Of a stretch of 64,000 nucleotides of DNA, positions 25,354 through 39,500 are shown piece after piece. The notes under the pieces are model-generated. The model was given only the letters and a program-made list of their open reading frames with translations. It did not search any database and was not told where the DNA came from. Position 1 is the stretch's first letter; the number at the start of each line of letters is the position of its first letter. The DNA comes from Glandiceps talaboti (taxonomy: Eukaryota; Hemichordata; Enteropneusta; Spengelidae): positions 8,959,001 to 9,023,000 of the forward strand of contig NC_135556.1 of the NCBI RefSeq assembly GCF_964340395.1. The letters are read 5' to 3'. A program made the position numbers and the translations under genes.

Positions 25354-28300
25354 TGCATGCACTAACATACGGTAAGCAGTTTCATTTGAACATATAGAAT
25401 AAAATAGAGTAAAATGTTTCTGGATGTTTTACTCAGGCTTTGCAGAACAGCCTCATAAGAACTAGTCAGGGTTGTGACCCCAAAGAAGAACTTGATGTGA
25501 TTATGCAGTGGGTTAATTTGTATCAGAGTATCTGTATTTTTTGCCAAGATTATAGAATTGTCTAAAAAGTGGATAACTAGTAAAATTTATGGTTTGCTTA
25601 ATTTTACAAGGATATTTTTTTCTTCAGATTGTAGATTTATGGTAACAGGAACATGGAAATATAGTGAAATTTCCAGTTTTCTTACATAGTCAGTATTTTT
25701 GGTCAAACTTTAGGAGAGAAATGTGGAAAGCTTGCTAAATGTGCAAAAAGCATTTTCACTCAAATTGAAGAAATATGTCAAGAAAAAAGTGGAAATCTGG
25801 TAAAATTGAGTTTTCTTACATGGGTTAATACTTTTTACCTGAATGATAGAATTTTAGAGCAGGCAGATATCTGGTAAAACTTACAGTTTCCAACACAGTT
25901 AGTAATTTTTGCCCACATTATGGAACTTGATCCAGAAATCTGGTAACATTTAGACCCACTTGATAGGTTTACAAAAGAGAAACCACAGTAAAAAAAATAC
26001 ATTTGGAACGCGGGAAGATTTTATCTCCTCGGCACTCTAAACATTAAACAGCAATTTTGACGTCAACATTTTCCTTCATATTCTAAGTTGACAATCCTCG
26101 GGGGATTTCCTGGGGAAAAACAGAAATTCATGAATAGATCCCAAGTTACTACAGCATGTCTGTTTGAGATATGATAACACTATCAGTAAACATATAAAAA
26201 TGAAATTAACGTTTTTCAATTCCGGACATAATAGGAGAACAGCCACAAACTATTCAAGAGATAATGATGTAAAGAACGGACAAGTAGAAACGAAATTGCT
26301 GTCGATATTTTAATGCAAATATTATTTTCATATTTATAAGCACAGATGGCCCATAACGTGGTAATCGCTTTTCAGCCAAATGTGAGCAATAATAAAAATA
26401 CGAGCGAGAAAAAGAGAGAGAGAGCGAAAGAGAGCGAAGACAAGGGAATGCAAGAGATACATTAATGTACAAATTGGTATAAATTTGAACAAGTCAAAAG
26501 TAGGGTCATGTCATGATGAGATTTTATTGTGTTTTATTTATGATCGAAGCCATTAGCTATGTACTTATCGTGGCTATCATCTGAGTTCATATCCATGCTG
26601 GGATATCAATATTTAGAGCGTCTCTAGCACTGAATACCAATGGACAGCAGCCATCTTTAATGTACGTCTCATATCCGTGTTATCTGATCACAAGTATGTT
26701 AGGAATTGATATTTTGTCTTGTAAATTGCCTTCAGCAATAAATAACTCAAACCGTTACATGAAAATGCATTTTGTTAAATTTGCTACGTGGAACTATATT
26801 TTCTGGTTGAAATAATCTGAAGCGTAGGATGACGTTTTCAGAATACGGTGATTAATCTGATTGAGTGTGTGTTGTCGCAGGACACGGAGACCCCAGGTGT
26901 TGTGTATTGAGGGCTTTTTGTTACGCTAGGATGTGGGAAAAAGGGGTGGCTGAAAAAGGTGAACTAACATGAGCCTGGTACACGAGCTGGAAAAGTGCTG
27001 TATAATTTATGAGAGATTTTTAATAAATATCGTTTTAATTTTATCATTTGATAACAAAAACTTCATAAATTCTTGATGTAGAAATTGATGTAATAACCTG
27101 CCTGATGATGTCATAAGGAAAGCATACTCATGATTTTCAAGATTATTTCCAGTTTTTTCCCACTGTTTAATTCGTTATCATTTGATGAAAAACTTAATAA
27201 GTTCTGATATAGAAATCGATGTATTTGCAGCTCTAACTTAGAATGATAAAGAATTATGATGGGAAAAATTTCACTTTGATTTGATGTTAACTCAATAAAT
27301 AAATTGTACCATTTTCTTGTTAGCATGTTTAAACCACTCCCTCACCCAAAAAGCAGCCATTTTAATGAACGTCTAGTCACATCATTCAATTTCCTAACTG
27401 GAGTAATGAGCCCATCAAAAAAAGTTTAAATGCTAATTATGACTTTATTTAAAAAAAGGACTTTATGACAGTTTTGATGTAAAATTGAAAATTAAAAAAA
27501 AATTTAAAAGTTCAAGTTTGTGTTTGAACCAAAGTTTTATTTGGTACTACAGTTTGATGTATTACGTCTATCGCAAATGAGAAATTCGTAGTCGTGAAAT
27601 TAATCACTTATTGGTTTTTAATTGTAAAACTTTCTGATCTTAAAATAGCTGTGTATTATACAGGGCTTTTCATGTGATCGCTATGAGTCACCGTAATCGG
27701 CTTACAAAGTAAAAAAAAAAGACCAAAGTAGTCAGTATGCAAACTATTCAACATCGTCATCATCTCTGACCTGACAGTTCCTAATTCACTTTTTTTTCTT
27801 TTGTGTGAAACTTGATTGCGATGGTCCTTGGTCTCCACAAAAAACAACATCTAAATGTAAATGGGCATGTTGTTTGTTAGACTGCTTGTTTGAGCGTATG
27901 TTGGCTTTACATTTGCGGTTAATAGTAAGTTTGTGTAAGTGCATTGTTCAGTCATGCAGCAACTGTTAGTTCTTACAAAGTGATTAGCCTAACACACTGA
28001 CAGGGCCGACATGCACTCCTTTCCATTGTATAATTTACATTTTGATGTTCTAAATCGAAAGAATAATTGCTTTGCCATGCCCCAATATAACTACTCAATA
28101 CAGCCAAACAGATTTGGTTTTTTAAAAAAATGAAATTTCAATTTTAAGCCCAAGGTATTATGATTCATGTTTGTAATACCTCATGGGGGAAGATGATTGT
28201 TCTTTCACCGACAATCATTATTTCTTTCTATAGCCCGAACAGAAAGTTTCAGTATTTTGTTTTGCTACAGTTGTGTATCTATGTGAGGTATACATGCATT

Positions 28301-31300
28301 GCCCTTCGTTTAGCCCCTTACATTTGTGAATTTTCTCGAAAACATTTCAAGATGACTGAAGGAATGGTACATTTGGGAAATCCCAGGAGGTTGACAGAAA
28401 CATGCCTGATGATGGCAACTGCTCTGTTAAGAGTGTATTCCTTTCACAAAAGACACACTAAATATATACATTTGTGCGGTAAAAGCATCGCAGACACACC
28501 TATCCATCCTCTAATGTGTATTGGAATGTCAGCAATTTTCTACCCCTTAATGTGCAGTGAAGTCCAGGGGAAAGCCAATATGTTTTGATAACTAAGTCAC
28601 TTTGCAGTAGCTTCTCAGTAGTTTAGAGAAAAAGACAACTTATCATTACTGATAACAGGTTTTAAGTAGGCTTAATATCATAACCCTGAAAATTTTCACT
28701 AATTTTGGCACATTAAAAAAATTTGTAGTTCAGGTGATTGTTCCTGTGAATTAAAATATCATTGCATAATATTTGTAACAAAGTCTAGAATTGCACTGCT
28801 ATATTGCTACATTGTTGCCACAAGTGAAATATCAAGGCATAGTACTAATGACAAATATCTTGATATTTCGTAGCTAAATTGCTACATTGTTTCTACTAGC
28901 AAATATCAAGGCATAGTAGTTGTGACAAAATCTAAATATTGTACAGCCATATTGCTACATAGTTTCTACAAGTAAAATATAAAGGCATAGTACTTTAGTA
29001 ATAACAATTATTTGGACATTTCATAGCTATGTTTGCTACATTGTATCGTGTAAATATTATGACAGTGCCATGTACACAAATCTTGAATCTTGCAGCTGTA
29101 TTGCTACATTTTTATAACCAGTAAATATTGCATAGTACTAATGACAAATATCTGAATATTATACAGATATATGGCTATGTTGTATATATATGAGTAAATA
29201 TATTGCATAGTACCAATGACAATAATCTGGATATTATACAGATATATTGGTGTGCTGTATTATATATATGAGTAAATATATTGCATAGTAGTAGTGATCC
29301 AATTCTAGATATTGTATAGTTGTATTATTAGTAGTAGTAGTAAACTTTATGTTGGGAAAAAGAAAGAATGCAACAGCGCTCAAAACATCCCATATTAGCT
29401 AAAACAACATAATTTTTTTTAAATACACACAAACACAGCATTATAAAACAATAGAACCGAAAAAAGACAAACCTACAATACACAATGAACAAGTTCAAGC
29501 ATTTATTGCTACATTGTTTCTATAAGTTGTAAATGTGCCTACTTATGAGAACAATCTAGATATTGTGTAGCTTTTTTGCTACATTGTAACCAATAGTCAA
29601 TATATCTATGTAAGAGTACTAGTGAGAATTACATTTCTACATTGTTTCTACTGATAACCATGACAATCGGTATCTCTGATAAGAATCTGGATAGTGTATA
29701 GCTTTATTGCTACATTGTAACTAATATTCAATATCTAGGTAATTGTACTAGTGGAAATTACATTGCTACATTGTTTCAACTAGTAAATACAGCAGAGTAC
29801 CAGTGAAAAACATTTTACATCAATATTGCTACATTGTGTCTGGTATTTCACTGCCAAGCTGTAGTACTGATAGTGACAAATTATATTGCTACATTACTTC
29901 AACAATGAATATTTCAAACACAATACAAGTGATTAATGCCATTGTTAGCTAATATTAAATATATCTTTCAATGTAATATTATTGAGTTAAATTTTTACAT
30001 TGTATCTAATTTGTATAGTTTGAGTGACAGCGCCATTGCTACACTGTATCAATTATTGAATGTATGTATGTATGCAATACCCCAAGTAACAGCTGTATGA
30101 CTATACACAATGCCTTATATTAGCTGCCTTTCTATTGGACTATTGTTAGCTATATTAATGTATTGTATCCAATTATAGAGACCGTTGTATAGTATTAGAG
30201 CAGAGTGTAGTCCTTTCAAATACAAGTACAGCTTAAATTGGTCTTTTATGTGTAATCAATGTGTGTATTAAACTTGACCAGTCTCATCCATACTAAGTAA
30301 TTACTTTGTCAGACTTTTTCATTCTCAGCTAGATTACACCAAACCTTTTGTCAAATGTTATGATCAAAACCAGCTAAACTTGATATTTGAAACTAGCCTA
30401 AACCAAATACAGGTCAAACTTGATTATTAAAACCAGTGTTAACCAAACACAGATCAAATTTGATTATTAAAACCAGTGTAAACCAAACACAGGTCAAACT
30501 TGATTATTAAGGTTCAAGGTTCAATTTATTGCATTTCAAGCCCACCGGCCAAGTGCAGGTGATTACACTGTGAAAATGTGATTATTAAAACCAGTGTTAA
30601 CCTGACATGGGTCAAACTTTATTATTAAAACCAACAAAAACCAAACACTGGTCAGACTGTACTATTAAAACCAACATAAACCAAACACAGGTCAAACTTG
30701 ATTATTAAAACCAACATAAACCAGAGACAGGTCAAACTTGATTATTAAAACCAGTGTAAACCAAGCACAGGTCAAACTGACTGTTATGGGTCAAACTTGA
30801 TCATTAAAACCAGCATAGACCGAATACTGGTCAAACTTGACTATTAAAACTAGGACTATTAAAGCCAAACACTGGTCAAACTTGATAGTTGACAACCCAC
30901 CTGAACAAACACAGAATAAATTGTGAAACCCTATCTGGACTATTAAATTCATACCAAACTTGAATATTATTCCTATAAAAGATCAAACGCAGATCGAACT
31001 TTGACAACAGCAAACTTACCTAGAAGATAAAAGATATGAAATTGATGAAACTTGACAACAGCAAACAATGCCTAGAAGATAAACACACAAAATAGATCAA
31101 AACTGAAACAAGGTGACCGAATGCTTAGCTATCGCCATATCAATACTTACTACATATTCAGCTGCACTTCCAATATCATATTGATTATTATTAATATTAC
31201 TAATTCATATTAACAAATCATCATTCGCATGTAATCATTTTTCAATGTCATGGTAGTTTTTGCAATGGTAGTGGTGGTGGTGGTGGTGGTGGTGGTAGTT

Positions 31301-33519
31301 TTCACTAGTAGTAGTAGTAGTTTTTTTTCTGGACAAGTTTCTCTTTTCGTAGTGTTACTTTTTCACCGCAGACTTTTGATGTCCATGTATTGTGTTAGGA
31401 TGTACGGCTGGGTGAACAACATACCACATGGCTTTCTTACATCTTAGTCTAAACACACACAGCTTTCCCAATATAAATACACAGCCACCCTGACAGGCAA
31501 ATACCGCTCTACATAAACACACTCTGTCCCCATGGGGACGATTAGTTCCCGTCTGACAAGGACATTTTTGTTTTGTTTTTTAGCTATGAGAGCATTAGAC
31601 GTGAATTGGAGAATGAAGGACCAACCTGGTCAATTAGAAAGTGACAGTGGTCGGCCAGATTCCACATCAAACAGTTTAGACACAAAAAACCCATTACATA
31701 CAGGTGGGTTCCATCCTAAATCACATACATAATATTTTACAAGCCCAGACTATCTCTGGATCATTTTATGAATTTTGTCATCACTTCTTACTGTATTTCC
31801 AACAGAACATCTCTGTCATATTGTTAGCATGTTGACCATTTTCATTTTTTTTGCCTGAATGGTTGTTATAGTTGTTGCCATGGAATTGTACGACTTTCAG
31901 GGTTATTAGTGTGGATTTTTGAGGGTCCTTGGGACCCAGGGGCTTGAAATTCTGGGGTCATTATTGAAATGCAAATCTAGAAATAATCTCTGTCATATTG
32001 TTAGCATGTTGACCTTCATCATTTTTGCTTGAATTTTTGTTTGTGTTGGCATAGAACTGTACAACTTTCTGGATTTTATATCAATTTGGATTTTTTAGGA
32101 TCCTTGGGACCCAAGGTTTAAAACATTTGGGGTCATAACAAAACTGGGGGTTACTAAAATAAGTTCAGGTATCTTTGAATTTTCTGACTGGAAATAGTTT
32201 AGGATAGGACTGTAAATGATACAAACAGTCTTTCATGGATTTTGTCACCTGTCGTACGCTCTCTGTAAACTTTCAGTATACATCTTCTTGCAGCAACACT
32301 TGAAATGCATCTTTTGAAGGTTTTTATGTTTATATCCTATATCAATACACATTTCCACGTTTTTTGAGTTGCAGCGTAACTTTTGTAGGTGGATGTTCAG
32401 CTGAATTGCATATAGATGTCAAAATTAGCATGTTAAACTTTGGAGATAAATGCAAGATTCAGTCACTGTAGTATGTGTTGTGACTTCTCTCCATCTTCAA
32501 ATATCTCAATATGTGTAGCAGACTAAAATTTGTAGTCTCACGCATAAAATACAGAAAGAAAATGTTTGAAGAGATCTCAACTCAAATTCAAAGAAAAAAA
32601 GAAACAATTTGATCATATAAAAACTCATAGAGAGATCAGCTGCTTGACGAAGGAGGGGGCTTGATGTGCTTCATATTCTTGTTAGTCTTTATATTAGCTG
32701 GCTGAAAAGGTTAGCTAAGGCCCCTTAGTAGAGTGGTTTGAGGCAAGGCCCTCCTAACTGTGGTTTAAGATAAGACCCCCTACTACTACAACTTGATACC
32801 AGTAGAAGATGACTCACACATATATCACTGTCAATAACACAATATCAGATAAGAAGGATGATGTTCGTTTATCAATATTTACTCAGATATGTGCAATAAT
32901 TGAATTTAGAAGCCATAATGGATGTTGATAGTTATTTAGAGCGAGATTCTCCACTTTGACATCACTGTGTATTATATCAAATATCACCATGGTAACCGGT
33001 TGGTACTCTAGCACCAGGTATGCTCCATCAGACAATACACCATGTATATGGTAGTAAGCACACTATTAATAGGTAGAATATGAATGAGTTCAAAGTTTCA
33101 TCTTTTCTATAACTCTTCAGAGTCTTCTATGATAATTTTGCTCTTTCAATTATTTTTACTTCGTATGTACATTATTTATGTAATTGTTCATCCATATCAT
33201 AATTTATACATACATACATACATACATACATACATACATCCATACATACATACATACATACATACATACATACATACATACATGCATGCATGCATGCATG
33301 CATGCATGCATGCATGCATGCATGCATACATACATACATACATACATACACACATACACACACACACATACACACACACATACATACATACATACATACA
33401 TACATACATACATACATACATACATACATACATACATACATACATACATACATACATACATACATACATACATACACACACATAAATTTATCCATCCACG
33501 TGCACACATACGTGTGCAT

Positions 33520-33579
<60 letters not shown>

Positions 33580-36500
33580 ACACATATATACCCTGTCCAC
33601 CCACACACAAAAAAACAATGTGGCTTTAATACATCTATGAAGTTTCAATAAAGGGTTTAATATACTGAAAACTATGGACCTTAAATTTGACATACAGTCA
33701 TCTACTTGGCTTTCAACTTTGAAAACACTACAGGTCTCAAATGTTGTACAACTGATATTGTATGAACCTATAGTGGCATTTTAGTTAATTTATTCCAGTA
33801 GAACCTAGCGTTGTTAGTCTTCATATTTAGCACATGAATATGCTGATTGATTCAAAGTCCCACGTACTATACTGTTATTTTGCATAGCAAATGAATTTTA
33901 CCCAAATAATTATATTGACATATTAGCGCAAGCCCATGTAAAATTTCTGGTTTGACTGTGCCTATCAAACATGTAGTTAACACAAAATGTGTTGTAAATA
34001 TGTGTTAGATTTATTAATTAGAATTCATCATTGAGTCATTATGACATTGTTAAACAAAAAATAGTGTTATTGAAAGTCTGAAAATATTGAAAATCATCCA
34101 AAACCAAAAGTTGGTTAAATATTTGTGATTCTTTTCCATGACTTTTCTGACTGTGAGCATGCAGCAATATTTTATGTCAAAAGTGACCATATGGATGAAG
34201 ATTGGGTATTTATTGTGGATTTTTTTTTTTATAAAATAATTTTATTAATTGTAGCTTCCTCAACTTGAAAAATCAGTGTGAAACAACATTGACCAAGTCT
34301 GTGTTTGTAACTCAGAGTCAGTACGTTGTAAAAAAGCTAAAATAAAATGCATAAAACATTTGCTGTTGTACGTAGAATAACAAAGATTTTACGCATTTAT
34401 TAATCTTTTGCAATTTATTGTGTTACAAACAAAGACTTGGTATATGTTGTTTCACATTGATTTTCCAAGTATGAAGCCATGATAAAATTGTAAAAATTCA
34501 AAATAAATACCCACTGCTCATCCATATGGCCACTTTAGCTCAAACTCAGAGACCAGAACCATTCATTCTTGTGTAACTATTGTTTCAGCTTTTTGTCTGG
34601 TCCGCACTACAACTATTGTTGTTACCTTCTTGTTGAGATGAAAGAACAATTTGACTTGATACGCTATAGGTGTAAAATATACCATACCACACATAACAGT
34701 CATATTTCTCCTTCCTTTTCACAGTTTTCCCAACAAAGTCGCCTACAAGACCACCCAGTTTTGTAATCGGACAGACTGTGAAAACTACTATTCCTCCTAA
34801 GGAATTTTCAAGAACACTTTTATATGTCCTAGCAGCTAAATTTGTAGAATTTAACATTTCTGTGCCAAAAGACTCTCACCTGGTGTTGTATGCAAGGAAA
34901 GACAGTGCACCCAGCCACTCAAACTTTGACTACATACAGGTGTTCCGTAACGATGATAGCACTGAACAAACAGACAGTGACGTAGACCATGGACGTAGAA
35001 CAAGAAGTCAGGGACTTAGCTATAGTGCCCACCCTGACAGACTACCGGTCCAGGTTGATACAAATGAATTGCAAGGAGTGTACAAGAGGGACTTAAGGTA
35101 CAGCAGTGACAAGTCACATTCCGATATGGATATGCAAGGAAAGGAAGAGACGAGAGAGAGGAGATCTGTGATGGCAACAAAGTATGAAACGTTTGTAGAG
35201 TACATGCTGGCTGGACAGTGGCATATCGGGATTTACAATGATGGACTCTTTCCTGAGAAGATTTCTATGACGACGACGACGCATCAAGGTAATTGAGTCG
35301 TGATTTTTACGGAACATTGTATAGAATACTGATGTGTTTGAACTGCATTTATACCAAATATAGTTGTTGTAATAACCCCCTGTTGACCCTACAGAGACAC
35401 CAGTTGATAGACATAATATTGACTTCAGTGAACAGTGAATATGTAATATTAACCCTTTGGATATACCAGTTAATAAACATAATATTGACTTCAGTTACCA
35501 GTCAATATGTAATATTAACTCTCCAGATACACCAGTTGATAAATACAATATTGACTTCAGTGAACAGTCAATATATAATATATTAATCCTTTGGATAGAC
35601 CAGTTAATAAACAATATTGACTTCAGGTACCAGTTTGTGTTATATTGACCCTTCAGATGCATGAGTTAATAAAAACAAATATTGACTCGGTTACCAGTTA
35701 ATATGTTATTTTTACCCTTCAGATACATCAGTTAATAAATACAATATTGACTTCGGTTACCAGTCAGTATTACAATGTCTAACATAATATTCACTTGTGT
35801 TACCAGTCAATATAAATGTAATATTGGCCCTACATGTATGCCAGTTCATAAGCATAATATTGACTCTTCACAACCATAGTACCATACAGTGTTTCCAAAT
35901 AATTTCACATATATTAGGTCATTTTTAATCGTTCAAATTTCCCAAAGTTTGCCACGTCATTCAGATGTAGCTCTAATGCCATGAAGGACATTGCCAAAAC
36001 ACTTATTTATTTATCATGGTAAATTACAATTTTCTCACCATGGCAAATATTTGAAAAACAGAGAGAGAGTGAAAAAAATATAGTATTTGCAAAATAGACT
36101 ATTTTTTGGAAGACTGTATTTTTCACTTGAATAGATATTTTGTATCATTAGTACAGGGTCTTACATATATCCAAAAATTGTTCAAGTCATTAGAACATGT
36201 CATTTATAGGTCACCAGACTCTGAAAATATCAGCCAGGATTTGAACTACAGTACATTGAATCAGTTAACTAGAGCATTCAGCAATGGCTGAACCAATCTG
36301 ACATTGCCTGCCTCTAATCCCTAGATTTGTATGCGGTTCATAATTAGTAGACTTAGTACTTTTACCCAAGGTCTCAAAACTGAGAGGGGAGTTCATGCAA
36401 CGGTTTCATAGTCTCACGTCGATTTAATGATATTGTGTGGAGATGACCGTCATGTAACATGCCCTGGAAATGTAGATAGATTTTACTTATTTACTGCCTG

Positions 36501-39500
36501 TAATGGAAAGTGTGAGATAGCTGTATGTGATGTACTCGGCTAGAAGGTAATTTGTTGAAGTTTATTCCGTAGAGACTTGTAGTACCTGAATCATGCAAAA
36601 AATCCCCAACACATTGCGTTTTAGTGTAAGGTCTGAAAAAAAACATACAAACTTGAGTTTCTGTCTAGTTTTACATTGATGTGTTTATGGTAAAACATGG
36701 CAGTCATAGGATTTACTGAAATTGAGAACACAGTTACACTGGCATCAACAATGACATTTTGTGTGTGGCAACAACATTTCTGTGACAGTGACATCAATAA
36801 CAGTAGCATTTCTGTACCAGTGACTTATTGTGACAGTGACTGTTATTGTGATAGTAACTGTTATTGTGACAGTAACTTATCGTGATAGTAACTGTTATTG
36901 TGACTGACTTATTGTGACAGCAACTTATTGTGACAGCGACTGGTTGTTGTCATGACAATAACTAACTTATTGTGACTCTTATTGTGACAGTATCTAATGT
37001 ATTGTGACTGACAGTTATTGTTACAGTAACTAACTTATTGTGATAGTAACTAACTGTTACTGTGGCAGTGACGTATTGTGACCATAACTAACTTATTGTG
37101 ACATGAGTGACAATAACAACAGTGGTGCATAGCGACATAAACTATAAAATATGTGACAGTCACTACTAGTGATATGTGACGGTGACACAAACTAAACTAT
37201 CAATGGTTGTGACAGTGACAAATCAGTGATCAATATTATTTATTATCCTTTGGTTTCTAGGTCCAGATGAACCCGACACGAACTGTGGCAACAAAGACTG
37301 TAGTAAGAATCATGGAAGATGTATCAATGGGTCATGTGTCTGTTACCCAGCCTATACTGGTGATGATTGCTCTATAAGTAAGTCTATAATCACCTAGTGA
37401 TGTATAATCCTTGTATCCATGCAACGGTAAAATGTGTCAGTGTGTATGGGCCAGTGTATCATATGGTAATTAGCAGAAATTATATATTCATGGTTGAACA
37501 ATGAATATTCATGAGGAATGCTTTACATAGTAGGGAATAGTCACTTAGGAGTCATATTGTACCTTTATAAAGAACTCATTTGTTAAGTAATATAATGATA
37601 GTTTAGGATCTGATGTATTTCTTATTGTATTCGTCAAAGCGCAGTGAGTGAAAAACAAAAGAATTTTGTCAGAAATTATTGGTGGCGCACTTGCAGATTG
37701 CTCATATGAGACCAGTTTATATCTTGTGGCTACAGTACCTTGCACTATCACCACCATATCACTATTTGATAACATGTTTTTAATTGATATTCTTGTTCTT
37801 TGAGTGGAATACTATAAATGTCTTCCAGCCACAGACAGATAGGGTGATTACACAGTTTAAAATTTGACAGAAAAGTTTTAGCAATTGCACATTCGACAAG
37901 AGGAGAAGACAAAATGTGAAATTAGGTCAAAGGAGTATTTTCATCATCAGTATTGTCAGGGCAAACATAGAAGAGGAGTAAAACTCCTGACTTTGTTTAC
38001 TTCCTTTGATCTGTTGAAGAACTTAATTTTATACAAAACACAAAATAGAAGAGCAGATAGCTGCAGACCTTGGTAATGTATTTCAAATTTTAAAAAAAAA
38101 ATGACCATTTCCTTAATCAAAGGTAGACAGATCATTCTTAAGATTTGATTTTCAGTCCCTAACAAGTCTAACATTTGAAATATGAACTGAAATAAAAACT
38201 TTGTTTAATTCCCACAGTCCCTTGCCCCACCCCAGCATGCAGCAGGTCTTCTCCTAAGCCAATTTATTAGCCAATTTCATAGCTATGTTTTAGAGAGGCC
38301 CACAATGCAGTATTTTGCAGCAGTGACTTCTCTGTGGAATCAGTCTCAACTTTGTTCCCCTTTGAATTGGATAATCAACTATTCTGATGTGCCATTACTT
38401 TATGTAAATTCTATGTCCAGCAACACTAATAGCTTTTGAAATTTATGCATGATTGCACACCATTAAAGATAATCAAAAAAAGTTACATGTCTGGTCTATT
38501 GCTGTTTCTTGTAGACAGCGCCCTCTATGTCTGTTATTGCTGTTGTTTCATCTCTTATGATTGCTAGACAGTTGAAGATAACCTTTAGTGCTAAATATTT
38601 GATCCAAATGTTTGCAATCTACACTCAAAGCATTTATTTATTCATTGATACTAGAATGATATTTAGATGAAATGTCATTTAACTTTAATAGAGAGATACT
38701 TATTAGTAAGGGCCCAGAGACTTGCTTGTCTGACTTGACAGTACAGCCCGGGGACTTGGCAACTAGTATCTGAGTTAGTTATAGGTATGTCACTTGACAT
38801 ACTGGTTTGACAGTATAGTCCATAGACTTGGTTATCTGACTTGACACACTTGCTTGACAGTATAAGCCAGAGACTTGGTTATCTGACTTGACATACTGAC
38901 TTGACAGTATAGCCCAGAGACTTGGCTATCTGACCTGACCTGACATACTGACTTGACAGTATAGCCCACAGACTTGGCTACATTTGTATCTGAATTGAGA
39001 TACTGGCTATGGCTATCTGACTTGACAGTATAGCCCACAGACTTGACTATCTGAATTGATATACTGACTTGACAGTATAGCCCACAGACTTGGCTATCTG
39101 ACTTGACATACTGACTTGACAGTATAGCCCAGAGACTTGGCTACATTTGTATCTGAATTGAGATACTGGCTATGGCTATCTGACTTGACAGTATAGCCCA
39201 CAGACTTGACTATCTGAATTGATATACTGACTTGACAGTATAGCCCAGAGACTTGGCTCTCTGACTTGACATACTGGCTTGACAGTATAGCCCACAGACT
39301 TGGCTATCTGACATGACATATTGGCTTGACAGTATAGCCCAGAGACTTGGCTATCTGACTTGACATACTGGTTTGACAGTATAGCCCAGAGACTTGGCTA
39401 TCTGACTTGACATACTGGTTTGACAGTATAGCCCAGAGACTTGGCTATCTGACTTGACATACTGGTTTGACAGTATAGCCCAGAGACTTGGCTATCTGAC

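Noticed and set aside
28160-28588. 142-codon open frame in intron 2
   Set aside because: No domain, no signal or splice context, AT-driven composition, and it lies in the middle of a teneurin intron.
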